Shown piece by piece: positions 23,796 to 32,878 of a DNA stretch of 64,000 nucleotides. The notes under the pieces are model-generated. The model was given only the letters and a program-made list of their open reading frames with translations. It was not told the DNA's origin and did not search any database. Every line of letters starts with the position of its first letter. The stretch's first letter is position 1. Position numbers and translations under genes: made by a program. Source of the stretch: Pantoea sp. 18069 (GTDB lineage: Bacteria; Pseudomonadota; Gammaproteobacteria; Burkholderiales; Burkholderiaceae_C); contig NZ_CACSJA010000011.1 in the NCBI RefSeq assembly GCF_902706035.1, positions 1 through 64,000 on the forward strand, in the 5' to 3' direction.

Positions 23796-24839
23796 TCAGC
23801 GCTGCAGCAGCTTGAGCGCCGCGGCCACCACCTTGTCGGCGCCAATGCGCGACACGTTCTCCAGCGACTGCGCATAGCCCACGGGAATGCGCGGCGCGCC
23901 CAGCCGGGCCACGCGCGCCGACGTGTGCTCGGCCACGGTCGCGGCAATCTCGCCGCCGAAGCCCGCGGCCTGAATGGACTCGTGCACCACCAGCAGGCGG
24001 CCGGTGCGCCCGGCCGAAGCGAGCACGGCCTGCTGGTCCCAGGGCCAGATGGTGCGCAGGTCTATGACTTCGGCGCTCACCCCCTGCGCTGCAAGCGCCT
24101 GCGCAGCCTCGGTCACCGCATGCACCTGCCTGGACCACGAGACCAGCGTGATGTCGCTGCCCGCGCGCACGCAACGCGCCTTGCCCAGCGGCACATGCTG
24201 CGCCAGCCCGGGCGTGACCGCGCCTTGCAGCGACCACAGTTCCTTGTGCTCCATGAAGACCACCGGGTCGCCCGAGGCCAGCGCCGAGTGCAGCAGGCCG
24301 TAGTTGTCGGCCGGTGTCGCCGGCGCGACCACGACCAGGCCTGGCACATGCGCGAACCAGGCCTCGAACGACTGCGAATGCTGGGCCGCCGAGGCTGTCC
24401 AGATGCCGATAGGCAGGCGCGCGACCAGCGGCACGCGGCCCTGGCCGCCGAACATGAAGCGGTTCTTCGCGGCCTGGTTGACGAGTTCATCGATGGCGCA
24501 GAGCGCGAAGTCGGCGACGCGCAGTTCCACCACCGGACGCAGGCCCGCGAGCGCCATGCCCACGCCCGCGCCCATGATGGTCGACTCGGAAATCGGCGTG
24601 TCGATGATGCGCTGCGGCCCGAAACGCTCTGCCAATGGCTTGCCGTCGGCACTGCGGTATTGGCCGAACACGCCGCCGCGCCCCAGGTCTTCGCCGAGCG
24701 CGACGACATTGCGGTCGGCGTCCATGGCTTCGGACAGGGCCAGCGCCGCGGCCTGGGCATAGCTCAGCGTCAGCGTGCCGGCTTCGGGCGCATGCACGGC
24801 GGTGGCTTGTGCGGGTGTCGATGCAACAGCGCTGCTCAT
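23796..24839 (-). CDS. Thiamine-dependent dehydrogenase E1 beta subunit (pyruvate/acetoin type)
   Basis: 347 residues. 'MDADRNVVALGEDLGRGGVFGQY' and 'IDTPISESTIMGAGVGMALAG' are the E1-beta signatures, the second carrying the glutamate that activates thiamine diphosphate. 'VSWSRQVH' and 'VIDLRTIWPWD' mark the C-terminal transketolase domain. It partners the alpha subunit encoded just upstream with a four-base overlap. Whether the substrate is pyruvate, acetoin or a branched-chain keto acid is not decided by sequence, and no E2 or E3 gene is adjacent. Confidence 0.9.
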   Translation of the reverse strand: MSSAVASTPAQATAVHAPEAGTLTLSYAQAAALALSEAMDADRNVVALGEDLGRGGVFGQYRSADGKPLAERFGPQRIIDTPISESTIMGAGVGMALAGLRPVVELRVADFALCAIDELVNQAAKNRFMFGGQGRVPLVARLPIGIWTASAAQHSQSFEAWFAHVPGLVVVAPATPADNYGLLHSALASGDPVVFMEHKELWSLQGAVTPGLAQHVPLGKARCVRAGSDITLVSWSRQVHAVTEAAQALAAQGVSAEVIDLRTIWPWDQQAVLASAGRTGRLLVVHESIQAAGFGGEIAATVAEHTSARVARLGAPRIPVGYAQSLENVSRIGADKVVAAALKLLQR

Positions 24840-25846
24840 GCCCAGACTCCTTGGCCGGTGGTGGCAATGTCTTCATAGGCCTCTTCGGCCGCGGGAACAG
24901 GGGCGGCCTTGGCCGCGGCGACCGCAGCCACGATCTCGGCCCGGGCCCGGGCAAGCACTTGCGCCGCGGCGTCGGCCTGGCCGCGCGCCGCAAGCAGTTC
25001 GCGCGCCCTTGTGATCGGGTCGCTCAGCAGCGCGGCCGCGACTTCGGCCGGATCGCGGTAATGCGCCGGGTCGACCGAGACATGGCCCTTGTGGCGGTAG
25101 GTCAGCGCGTGCAGCAGGCGCGGGCCGCTGCCCGCGCGTATGCCTTCGATCAATGCCGCCGCGGCTTCGCTCACGGCCAGCACATCGTTGCCGTCGACCT
25201 GGGTTGCGGCAATGCCCATGGATTCAGCGCGCGCGCTCGCGGCGCGCGTTCCCGCGGTCATGGGCGCCGAGCGCGTGGTCGCGGAAATCTGGTTGTCCTC
25301 GCAGACGAACAGCACCGGCAACTGGTAGATCTGTGCCCAGTTCAGCGCCTCGAGGAACGGCCCGCGGTTGATCGCGCCATCCCCGAAAAAGCACACCACA
25401 ATCGCCGCCTCGCCGCGCAGCTTGAGCGCGTGCGCGGCGCCCACGGCGATCGGCAGGCCGGCCGTCACCACGCCATTGGCGCCGAGCATGCCGACCGAGA
25501 AATCGGCGATGTGCATGGAGCCGCCCTTGCCCTTGTTGTAGCCCGTGGCGCGGCCGAACAGCTCGCACATCATGCGCGTGCTGTCGGCGCCCTTGGCCAG
25601 CGTATGGCCGTGGCCGCGGTGGGTCGAGGTCAGCAGGTCGCTTGTCTGCAGATGCGCGCAGACGCCCGCGGCCACGGCTTCCTGGCCCGTGGACAGGTGC
25701 AGCGGCCCCTTGACCAGCGCCGGCTCGGCGTCGGGTGCGGCGCTCTGGCCCCAGATTTGCACGCCGCCTTGGCTGGCGCGTTCAGCCGCGTCCTCGAAGG
25801 CGCGGATCCGGACCATGGTCCGGTACAGGGAAAGCAGGTCGGTCAT
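24836..25846 (-). CDS. Thiamine-dependent dehydrogenase E1 alpha subunit (pyruvate/acetoin type)
   Basis: 336 residues. The thiamine diphosphate motif begins 'GDGAINRGPFLEALN' and ends 'VLFVCEDN', with the expected spacing. 'LTSTHRGHGHTLAKG' carries the active-site histidine loop. The C-terminus is Ala-rich. It forms an alpha2beta2 E1 with the product at 23796. Resembles AcoA-type subunits in length and lack of a mitochondrial-type tail, so acetoin or pyruvate are the leading options. Confidence 0.9.
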   Translation of the reverse strand: MTDLLSLYRTMVRIRAFEDAAERASQGGVQIWGQSAAPDAEPALVKGPLHLSTGQEAVAAGVCAHLQTSDLLTSTHRGHGHTLAKGADSTRMMCELFGRATGYNKGKGGSMHIADFSVGMLGANGVVTAGLPIAVGAAHALKLRGEAAIVVCFFGDGAINRGPFLEALNWAQIYQLPVLFVCEDNQISATTRSAPMTAGTRAASARAESMGIAATQVDGNDVLAVSEAAAALIEGIRAGSGPRLLHALTYRHKGHVSVDPAHYRDPAEVAAALLSDPITRARELLAARGQADAAAQVLARARAEIVAAVAAAKAAPVPAAEEAYEDIATTGQGVWA

Positions 25847-26235
25847 GGTTCGATGGCACCGCCGTGATCGCAGGCGGCCTCAGGCAAGGGAGCGCATGAA
25901 GAAGTACCGCCAGCCGCCGTTGCGGGCGGCCGCCGCGCGAAGCGCGAAGAAGCAGGGACTGCCCGCGGGCGTGGTCTGCGGCCGGACCATTGTGCGTACA
26001 GCTTGCGCTTTTGCGTCCTGGGGGTGTCACCTATGGAGCCGCTGCACAAACCCCTGCGGCCGCAGGCGATGCGCGCTGCGCATCGGCGTTCCATGGACGT
26101 TGCACGAAATTACGGCAAGTATCTATTGTCGCTCGATGTCTTGTTTTTTATCGAAATAAACCCTGAATCGTACCAGAAACTGTTGGGTTTTTGCTTTCAA
26201 TTAAAATTGAAAATTGAGTGTTGACGATTGATTGA
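25847..26235. other. 389-bp interval: E1 promoter region and entry into AT-rich DNA
   Basis: The left half is GC-rich and should hold the promoter of the minus-strand E1 genes. From about 26090 the composition falls sharply to AT-rich and stays so to about 27180. I see no convincing gene, RNA or terminator here, and no direct repeats that would mark an insertion boundary. Confidence 0.5.
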
Positions 26236-27111
26236 ATGACGGAAATATTAAGCACATTGGTTGCAGCTACAACAGTATTGGTAATTGGCGCGACAGCAGC
26301 ACATGCTCAGGATGGAAGTGTTGAGCTTGATTCAAATGATAATGCGATTTCACAGCATGATCAGAAAATAAAGCCACCAGGAAACAAGGTTGTCCGATAC
26401 TCGGCAGGTGATTCCATACTTCTGGAATATCCGCAAAAAATTCAGGAAAGCAAGCCCGTAGAGAGCGCGCAAGCGAAAGCATCTCATCCACAAACCGGGA
26501 CTATCAGGTACTCGGCCGGCGATTCCATACCGCTGGGATATCCGCAAGGCATCCCGGGAAACCAGCGCATGGAACCCCCGCAAGCAAAGGAATCTCATCC
26601 GAAAACCAAGACCATCAGGTACTCGGCAGGTGATTCCATACCGCTGGAGTATCCGCAGGGAAATCAAGTAAAAATCCCTGTCAAACCAGAATCGCCTGCG
26701 CAGAAAAAGCCTGTTATATATTCGGCGGCATCTTCCATTCCGCTGGCGGGAGCTATAGGAGATAGCGCAACAACACATATTGGACTCAGTCAGCCAGGTC
26801 TTGCCGAGAAAAACAGCCTCATCAACACTTCGCCAGCAGGATTGGTAGGGTTGTTGGTGGTCAAGGCCGGTATTGTCTATTATTTCGATAATCAATCGCC
26901 GGCAATACGCAAGTCCGGGCTGAAGACCACGGCAGGAGTATGGAGTGGTATCACCATGAACAATCTGCTTCTCATCGCCGGATCTTCCAACCCCGTCAGT
27001 CTCGTAGGTGGGGGCTTGTTTGGTGCCTATATGTACCATCGAGAGGGAATGGTCCTGGAGAAAGAAGAAGCCACCAAAACTGCACAAATATTCAATGTGC
27101 AGGCCAAATAA
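26236..27111 (+). CDS. Exported low-GC protein with tandem ~37-residue repeats (novel)
   Basis: 291 residues, no family recognised. Residues 1-25 are a signal peptide ending 'AAHA|Q'. Then come three near-identical units 37 residues apart, each holding 'RYSAGDSIxLxYPQ' (starting near 54, 91 and 128), and a fourth, weaker 'IYSAASSIPL' near 161. The last third is hydrophobic, with segments near 205-220 ('LVGLLVVKAGIVYYF') and 240-270. The gene is far poorer in GC than every neighbour and uses A/T-ending codons, which indicates recent transfer. It is alone on its strand between minus-strand genes and has its own terminator. Repeat-plus-membrane layout suggests a surface or envelope role, but nothing ties it to one. 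Confidence 0.8.
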   Translation: MTEILSTLVAATTVLVIGATAAHAQDGSVELDSNDNAISQHDQKIKPPGNKVVRYSAGDSILLEYPQKIQESKPVESAQAKASHPQTGTIRYSAGDSIPLGYPQGIPGNQRMEPPQAKESHPKTKTIRYSAGDSIPLEYPQGNQVKIPVKPESPAQKKPVIYSAASSIPLAGAIGDSATTHIGLSQPGLAEKNSLINTSPAGLVGLLVVKAGIVYYFDNQSPAIRKSGLKTTAGVWSGITMNNLLLIAGSSNPVSLVGGGLFGAYMYHREGMVLEKEEATKTAQIFNVQAK

Positions 27112-27140
27112 AAAAAGCACCTGATGGTGCTTTTTTTATT
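27106..27140. terminator. Bidirectional terminator after the low-GC gene
   Basis: 'aaaaaaagcacc' and 'ggtgcttttttt' form a hairpin with a four-base loop right after the stop at 27111. The A and T tracts make it functional in both directions; on the minus strand it follows thyA. Confidence 0.9.
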
Positions 27141-27200
27141 TGCATTTGAAAAAAATATCCCCGGCCATGCCGGCGTACGGCGTGGCGCTGCGAGCGCGGA

Positions 27201-28187
27201 TCAGACCGCCATAGGCGCCGTGATATGCGCGTGGTGCTGGTAGCCTTCGAGCGAAAAATCCGAAGGCTCGACTTTTTCCAGCCATTCGGGCTCGTACTTG
27301 CCCGTCACTGCGTAGTCGGGAATGCGGTCGGAAAGCACCAGCTTGGGCGCTTCGAACGGCGCGCGCTGGAGCTGCTCCTGCAGCATGTCCACATGGTTTT
27401 CGTAGATGTGGGCATCGCCGATGAAGTAGGTGAACCAGCGCGGCGTGTAGCCCGTGAGGCGCCCGACCAGGTGCAGCAGTGCCGCGCCCTCGGTCAGGTT
27501 GAACGGCGTGCCCAGGCCCACGTCATTGCTGCGGATGTAGAGGCACAGCGAAATCTCGCCCTTGCTCTTGTCGACCAGGAACTGGTAGAGCAGATGGCAG
27601 GGGGGCAGGGCCATTTCCTCGAGCTGGGCCCAGTTCCAGCCGTGGAACAGGATGCGGCGGTTGCCCGGGTCCTTGACAATGGTGTCCAGGCACTGGCGCA
27701 GCTGGTCTATGGCCTTGTACATCAGCACGCCCGACTGCTGGCCGGAGGCCGCTTCGAGCATGCCGATCTGCTGATAGCCCTTGGCCAGCGCATCGGCGAC
27801 CTGGGCCTGGCCCTGGGGCTGGCCGGGGTCGATGAGCTTGTAGGCGGGCCACTGGCGCCACTGCACGCCATAGACCGAACCGAGGTCGTCTTCCTGCAGG
27901 CGATAGGGATTGGCCAGCCACTGCGCGTTTTCGTTGGCGTTCTGGTCCCAGACCTTGCAGCCCAGCGCGCGGAAATCGGCGGCGCTGCGGTAGGCGCGCA
28001 TGAAACCCACGAGCTCGCCCACGGCCGACTTGAACGCCAGCTTCTTGGTCGTGATCGCGGGGAAGCCCTGCTGCAGGTCGAAGCGGAGCATCGCGCCCGG
28101 CAGGCTGAGGGTGCGAACGCCCGTGCGGTTGTCTTGCCAACTGCCGTTGTCAAAGATGTTCTGGACGAGGTCGAGGTATTGTTTCAT
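27201..28187 (-). CDS. thyA: Thymidylate synthase
   Basis: 328 residues, longer than the 264 of the E. coli enzyme because of an insert in the first half (around residues 90-160), as in several other bacterial ThyA proteins. The catalytic cysteine is in '[10 protein letters not shown]', the dUMP-binding arginines in '[13 protein letters not shown]' and the conserved '[13 protein letters not shown]' follows. It makes dTMP from dUMP using methylene-tetrahydrofolate and yields dihydrofolate for FolA (gene at 23204). Start 28187 is '[10 protein letters not shown]'. Confidence 0.95.
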   Translation of the reverse strand: MKQYLDLVQNIFDNGSWQDNRTGVRTLSLPGAMLRFDLQQGFPAITTKKLAFKSAVGELVGFMRAYRSAADFRALGCKVWDQNANENAQWLANPYRLQEDDLGSVYGVQWRQWPAYKLIDPGQPQGQAQVADALAKGYQQIGMLEAASGQQSGVLMYKAIDQLRQCLDTIVKDPGNRRILFHGWNWAQLEEMALPPCHLLYQFLVDKSKGEISLCLYIRSNDVGLGTPFNLTEGAALLHLVGRLTGYTPRWFTYFIGDAHIYENHVDMLQEQLQRAPFEAPKLVLSDRIPDYAVTGKYEPEWLEKVEPSDFSLEGYQHHAHITAPMAV

Positions 28188-28442
28188 GGCTAATCGCGCG
28201 AATCTAGGGCGGAATCGTAGCGCAAGCGACGCCGCAGCGACGGCCGGCGCTGCAAGGCCCTAACCTGTTGCCTGGCACGCATGGGGCTTGCAGTCGTGCG
28301 TATCACGGGCCCGGGTAGACGAATTCCTGCTAAGCATATGACTTTAAATGAGAAGTTCAGGCAGCGCAGATCCTGCGGGTGGGTCCTAGAATTTCAGCGA
28401 TAGCAACGCGTTCCGCTCTGAACCTTTCAAGGAGACAAATAC

Positions 28443-29726
28443 ATGCGCATTGAAACCCTGGCCGTCCATGCTGGTTACAGCCCGGACCCCACCACCAAGG
28501 CCGTGGCCGTTCCCATCTACCAGACCGTGGCCTACGCTTTCGACAGCGCCCAGCACGGCGCTGACCTGTTCGACCTGAAGGTGCCGGGCAACATCTACAC
28601 CCGCATCATGAATCCGACCACCGACGTGCTTGAAAAGCGTGTGGCGGCCCTGGAAGGCGGCATTGCGGCGCTGGCCCTGGCTTCGGGCATGGCGGCCATC
28701 ACGGCCGCGATCCAGACCATTGCCGAGGCCGGCGACAACATCATCTCGGCGGCTACGCTCTACGGCGGCACCTACAACCTGTTTGCGCACACTTTTCCCC
28801 AGCAGGGCATCGAAGTGCGCTTTGCCGACGCGCGTGACCCCGAAAGCTTCGGCAAGCTGATCGACGCCAGGACCAAGGCGATCTTCATCGAGTCGATCGG
28901 CAACCCGCTGGGCAACGTGACCGACATCCGCGCGCTGGCCGATGTCGCCCATGCCCACGGCGTGCCGCTGATCGTCGACAACACGGTGCCCTCGCCCTAC
29001 CTGCTGCGCCCCATCGAGTTCGGCGCCGACATCGTCGTGCATTCGCTGACCAAGTACCTGGGCGGCCACGGCACCAGCGTCGGCGGCGCGATCGTCGACA
29101 GCGGCACCTTCCCCTGGGCCGAGCACCGCGAGCGCTTCCCGCGCCTCAACGAGCCCGACGTCAGCTACCACGGTGTGATCTACACCGAAGCCCTGGGCCC
29201 TGCGGCCTATATCGGCCGCGCGCGCGTCGTGCCGCTGCGCAACATGGGCGCGGCGATCTCGCCGCACAACGCCTTCCAGATCCTGCAAGGCATTGAAACG
29301 CTGGCGCTGCGCATGGACCGCATCTGCGAGAACACGCAAAAGATCGCCGAGACGCTGCAAAAGCACGCCAAGGTCGAGTGGGTGCGCTACGCAGGCCTGC
29401 CGGACCATCCCGACCACGCCATCGTGCAAAAGCAATCCGCTGGCCGCGCTTCGGGCATTGTGTCCTTCAGCCTCAAGGCCAACGCCGGCGATGCGCGTGC
29501 GGCCGGCGCACGCTTCCTGGACGCGCTGCAGCTGTTCACGCGCCTGGTGAACATCGGTGACGCCAAGTCGCTGGCCACGCATCCCGCATCGACCACGCAC
29601 CGCCAGCTCGATGCCGCGGAGCTGGCCAAGGCCGGCGTGACCGAAGGCATGGTGCGACTGTCGGTGGGCATCGAACATATCGATGATCTGCTGGCTGATC
29701 TCGACCAGGCACTTGCCCTGGTCTGA
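28443..29726 (+). CDS. metY: O-acetylhomoserine sulfhydrylase (MetY type), copy 1
   Basis: 427 residues of the Cys/Met-metabolism PLP enzyme family. The PLP lysine is in 'HSLTKYLGGHGTSVGG', with 'VPIYQTVAYAF' and 'YTRIMNPTTDVLEKR' upstream and 'LATHPASTTHRQL' near the end, the usual MetY marks. It joins sulfide or methanethiol to O-acetylhomoserine to give homocysteine or methionine. The ATG at 28443 has 'caaggaga' upstream. A second paralogue is at 35927. In this sulfur-centred window it is a likely entry point for sulfide. MetZ (O-succinylhomoserine) is a less likely alternative. Confidence 0.92.
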   Translation: MRIETLAVHAGYSPDPTTKAVAVPIYQTVAYAFDSAQHGADLFDLKVPGNIYTRIMNPTTDVLEKRVAALEGGIAALALASGMAAITAAIQTIAEAGDNIISAATLYGGTYNLFAHTFPQQGIEVRFADARDPESFGKLIDARTKAIFIESIGNPLGNVTDIRALADVAHAHGVPLIVDNTVPSPYLLRPIEFGADIVVHSLTKYLGGHGTSVGGAIVDSGTFPWAEHRERFPRLNEPDVSYHGVIYTEALGPAAYIGRARVVPLRNMGAAISPHNAFQILQGIETLALRMDRICENTQKIAETLQKHAKVEWVRYAGLPDHPDHAIVQKQSAGRASGIVSFSLKANAGDARAAGARFLDALQLFTRLVNIGDAKSLATHPASTTHRQLDAAELAKAGVTEGMVRLSVGIEHIDDLLADLDQALALV

Positions 29727-29746
29727 TCAAGTCCCTGCGCTTGCCG

Positions 29747-29778
29747 AAAAGCCCGACGGTCATGCCGCCGGGCTTTTT
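29747..29778 (+). terminator. Terminator after metY copy 1
   Basis: 'aaaagcccgacgg' and 'ccgccgggcttttt' form a GC stem followed by five T residues, 20 bases past the metY stop. Confidence 0.8.
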
Positions 29779-29785
29779 CATCGCC

Positions 29786-30050
29786 GGGCCGCCCCAAGAT
29801 GAAAAGCAGCCCCCTTGGGGGGGCAGCGGACCTTGCGCAGCAAGGGGAGCGTGGGGGCCATTTTTTTCGCTGGGCCGCCCCAAGATGAAAAGCATCTGGG
29901 GGGCTTTGCCCCCCAGCGCGGACCTTGCGCAGCAAGGGGAGCGTGGGGCCATTTTTCATCGCCGGGCCGCCCCAAGATGAAAAGCATCTGGGGGGCTTCG
30001 CCCCCCAGCGCGGACCTTGCGCAGCAAGGGGAGCGTGGGGGCCATTTTTC
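29786..30050. repeat. Three tandem ~90-bp GC-rich stem-loop repeats (family C)
   Basis: Units start at 29786, 29872 and 29964, each opening 'gggccgccccaagatgaaaa' and containing 'ttgcgcagcaaggggagcgt'. Units 2 and 3 carry the hairpin 'ctggggggc' TTY 'gccccccag'; unit 1 has a decayed version. A related hairpin ('atggggggc' AAA 'gccccccat') with a 'ttggggcggcccgg' block lies in 37893-38058. This explains most of the 509-bp gap between metY and the lipoprotein; no gene is evident in it. Confidence 0.85.
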
Positions 30051-30235
30051 ATGGGCGAGCCCGAATGCTACAGGCGGCGCCTTGGCCGACAGGCGTTTAC
30101 CGGCCGCACGGGTCAAAATGGTGCGCAGGACGGCCGTGGCGCACACTTGAGTGCGTCATGCGGCCGTGATAAAAGACCGATATGCGGCAGCGGCCGTAGG
30201 CGCTGTCGTCAACCTTTCGCTCAAAGGTGTGCACC

Positions 30236-30847
30236 ATGCGTTTTATGTTTCTTTCCCTTCAGACGGCCGTCGCCCTGGCGGCGGCGGGCCTGCTTTGCGC
30301 CTGTGAACCCAAACCTCCCGTGCCCAAGGCCGCGCATGCGGCCGGCACGCTCGCCGCGCCCGTGCCGCTCACGACCGAGGATGTCTCGGCCACCGCGGCC
30401 GTGATCCTGAAAGACCAGCCCGTGCCCATGCAGCCCGGCGCGTCCGAGGCACCGGCGAGCGCCGGCGCGCCGCTGGAGCCATTGGCCAGCCTGGCCGATT
30501 CGGTCGGCAAGTACCCGTATGACGGCGAGAATTATCTGGAGCAGGGCGTGCTCGCGGCGCGCCTGCGCGCGCTGCTCGGCGACCGCTATCCGCTGCTGCT
30601 GGCGAACATGCGCACGGTGTCCCCGCTGACCGCGGACGCGGGCCTGTGGTTCATCACCGGCAACCGCCCGCACGAAGGCGGTGTCGAGGCCGGCGCCGTG
30701 GTCATTGACCCGCGCACGAACGCGCTGCGCGTATGGCTGCTCAACGCCGGCCATTCGGAGGAATTCATCGACCCGCCGGCGGCGGTGGTTCCCTGGCCCA
30801 AGGACGTACAGACCTTGATCGACAACCAGCGCCGCAACGGGCAATAA
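30236..30847 (+). CDS. Hypothetical lipoprotein
   Basis: 203 residues. The N-terminus is a lipoprotein signal with lipobox 'LLCAC' (either cysteine could be modified, near residue 20). A Pro/Ala-rich linker to about residue 85 is followed by a compact domain of about 115 residues ending 'LIDNQRRNGQ'. I do not recognise the domain. ATG 30236 has AAAGG eight bases upstream, better than GTG 30227. It is monocistronic and convergent with the FAD oxidase gene. Confidence 0.8.
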   Translation: MRFMFLSLQTAVALAAAGLLCACEPKPPVPKAAHAAGTLAAPVPLTTEDVSATAAVILKDQPVPMQPGASEAPASAGAPLEPLASLADSVGKYPYDGENYLEQGVLAARLRALLGDRYPLLLANMRTVSPLTADAGLWFITGNRPHEGGVEAGAVVIDPRTNALRVWLLNAGHSEEFIDPPAAVVPWPKDVQTLIDNQRRNGQ

Positions 30848-30860
30848 GTCACGAGCCGGT

Positions 30861-32282
30861 CTACTCCCGGGGAAGCACGCACCCCGGATTCATGATGCCC
30901 TGGGGATCGAGCGCCTGCTTGATTGCGCGCATCATGCCCAGCGCCACGGGCGACTGGTACTTCTGCAGCTTGTCGACCTTGAGCGCGCCCACGCCATGCT
31001 CGGCCGAGAACGATCCGCCGAACTTCGCGACGGCTTCGTACACCAGATGGTTGACACGGTCTTCCTGCTCGCGCAGGAAGGCCTTGGGGTCGCCTTCGGC
31101 CGGCGCCTGCACGTTGTAGTGCAGGTTGCCGTCGCCCAGGTGGCCGAAGTTGACCAGGCGCACGCCCGGAATTTCGGCCTGCAGCAGCGCGTCGGCGTAC
31201 TGCACGAAGGCCGGAATGCGCGAGGCCGCGATCGAGATGTCGTGCTTGATGTTCAGGCCTTCCTCGGCCTGGGCCAGCGGAATGCTTTCGCGCACATGCC
31301 ACAGGCCCTTGGCCTGGGCGATGCTTTCTGCCACCACCGCGTCAAGCACGCAGCCATCCTCGAAAGCCATTTCCAGCAGCGCCTCGAAGCGGCCGCGCGC
31401 ATGGGCTTCGGATTCGCTGTCGGAGTTCTCCAGCAGCACGCAGTAGGGCGCCTGGGCCATGCCGGCGAACGGCACGCGCAGCTGCGGCATATGGCGCACG
31501 ACCAGGCTCAGCGCGAACCGGCCCATGACTTCAAAGCCCGTGAGGCCCGCGCCCAGTTGCTGGTGCGCCAGGCCCAGCAGGCGCACCGCGGCTTCCATCG
31601 ACGGCACGGCGGCCCAGGCCGTGAGGCGCGCCGCGGGCTGGGGGAAGAGCTTGAGCGTGGCGGCGGTGATCACGCCCAGCGTGCCTTCGCTGCCGATCAG
31701 CAGATCGCGCAGGTCATAGCCGGTGTTGTCCTTGCGCAGGCCCTTGAGCCCGTCCCAGATCTCGCCCTGGGGCGTGACCACTTCCAGGCCCAGGCACAGG
31801 TCGCGCGTGTTGCCGTAGCGCACGACCTGCGTGCCGCCGGCGTTCGTCCCCAGATTGCCGCCAATCGTGCAGCTGCCTTCGGCGGCCAGCGACAGCGGGA
31901 ACAGCAGCCCGGCGGCGTCGGCCGCCTGCTGCACGTTCTGCAGGATGCAGCCGGCCTCGACGGTCAGCGTGAGGTTGTCGCGGTCGAGCTGGCGCACGGC
32001 CTGCATGCGCTGCAGGCTCAGCACGATCTGCGTGCCGCTGGTGTCGGGCGTAGAGCCCACGGACAGACCGGTATTGCCGCCCTGGGGAATGAGGCTGGTG
32101 CGGGTGTCGGCGCAGGCGCGCACCACGGCCGCGACTTCGGCGGTGCTGGCCGGGCGCACCACGGCCAGCGCCTTGCCATGGCTGCGGCGGCGCCAGTCCT
32201 GCTCCCAGGCGCTCAGGTCGCCTTCGGTCAGTACATTGGGGGCGCCGACGATCTGGCGCAGGGTATCGAGCAGTTGGGACAT
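30861..32282 (-). CDS. FAD-linked oxidase (GlcD / D-2-hydroxyacid dehydrogenase type)
   Basis: 473 residues: an FAD_binding_4 (PCMH) domain with 'LIPQGGNTGLSVGSTPD' and 'GCILQNVQQAADAAGLLFPL', then the FAD-oxidase C-terminal domain with 'FGHLGDGNLHYNV' and 'SAEHGVGALK', the metal- and substrate-binding motifs of GlcD and D-2-hydroxyglutarate/D-lactate dehydrogenases. Start 32282. No glcE or glcF partners are adjacent, so it is probably a single-subunit D-2-hydroxyacid dehydrogenase. Confidence 0.9.
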   Translation of the reverse strand: MSQLLDTLRQIVGAPNVLTEGDLSAWEQDWRRRSHGKALAVVRPASTAEVAAVVRACADTRTSLIPQGGNTGLSVGSTPDTSGTQIVLSLQRMQAVRQLDRDNLTLTVEAGCILQNVQQAADAAGLLFPLSLAAEGSCTIGGNLGTNAGGTQVVRYGNTRDLCLGLEVVTPQGEIWDGLKGLRKDNTGYDLRDLLIGSEGTLGVITAATLKLFPQPAARLTAWAAVPSMEAAVRLLGLAHQQLGAGLTGFEVMGRFALSLVVRHMPQLRVPFAGMAQAPYCVLLENSDSESEAHARGRFEALLEMAFEDGCVLDAVVAESIAQAKGLWHVRESIPLAQAEEGLNIKHDISIAASRIPAFVQYADALLQAEIPGVRLVNFGHLGDGNLHYNVQAPAEGDPKAFLREQEDRVNHLVYEAVAKFGGSFSAEHGVGALKVDKLQKYQSPVALGMMRAIKQALDPQGIMNPGCVLPRE

Positions 32283-32329
32283 CACGGTTCTCAAGAAGGG
32301 TATCGACAGGAATGTGGGACCTGGGGCGG

Positions 32330-32462
32330 GAGCCCACGAAACTGGCGCTGCCCAGCGCGGGGGCAGCGAGCAAGGGCCGCCCCGCAGCGAGGCTGCCGTG
32401 CCTGGCCGGCCGCCCCCCTCCACCGAAGGATGAGAGGGGGAAGCGCCGAAGGCGCTCAGGGG
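32330..32462. repeat. GC-rich inverted-repeat block
   Basis: Holds opposing G- and C-rich tracts, for example 'ggccgcccccctccaccgaa' against 'gagagggggaagcgcc', and 'agcaagggccgcccc', reminiscent of family C. Lies between two minus-strand genes and may also house the promoter of the FAD oxidase gene. Low-resolution call. Confidence 0.45.
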
Positions 32463-32467
32463 GGGCC

Positions 32468-32857
32468 TCATGCCAGCGCCGCGGCCTTGACCGCGCGCTG
32501 GCGCCAGCGCACATGCAGCGTGCAGGCGACGAACAGCGACAGGCACAGCGCGACTTCGGCCAGCGCCAGCCAGCGGCTGGGCGCGGGGTCGCTCCAGGCG
32601 CGCACCACGCCTTCGGTGAAGTACAGCCAGATCACCAGGCTGACCCAGCGGTAGGTGTACATGCGGCGCTTGAGCAGGCCGGCCAGCGGCAGGCACAGCG
32701 GCAGCGCCTTGAGCGCCAGCCACGAGCCGCCGGGGCGCAGCGGCGCGAGCCACAGTTCCCAGGCGACGCACAGCAGCATCAGGGCCAGCAGGCTGCCTAC
32801 GGCCCACCAGCGGGTGGCAGCCACGTCGCTGCCGGGTTCAGTGTTGGAAGGGTTCAT
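32468..32857 (-). CDS. DUF2069 inner-membrane protein
   Basis: 129 residues with four hydrophobic segments, 'WWAVGSLLALMLLCVAWELW' first, and 'YRWVSLVIWLYFTEGVVRAW' which is the conserved core of DUF2069. Function unknown. Its start (32857) and the YihY start (32879) are 21 bases apart and divergent, so the two share a promoter region. Confidence 0.88.
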   Translation of the reverse strand: MNPSNTEPGSDVAATRWWAVGSLLALMLLCVAWELWLAPLRPGGSWLALKALPLCLPLAGLLKRRMYTYRWVSLVIWLYFTEGVVRAWSDPAPSRWLALAEVALCLSLFVACTLHVRWRQRAVKAAALA

Positions 32858-32878
32858 GGAGGTGGCATCATATCGGCC

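Noticed and set aside
26003..26224. 73-residue plus-strand frame before the low-GC gene
   Set aside because: No ribosome site, crosses the GC shift, no similarity I can name.
28188..28442. SAM or SAH riboswitch upstream of metY copy 1
   Set aside because: I looked for conserved blocks of these families and saw none; the region is left as an ordinary promoter interval.
28386..29678. 430-residue minus-strand open frame opposite metY
   Set aside because: Antisense of a conserved PLP enzyme; no family features.
29786..30050. CRISPR array
   Set aside because: The three units are about 90 bp, contiguous and near-identical with no unique spacers; no cas genes are present.
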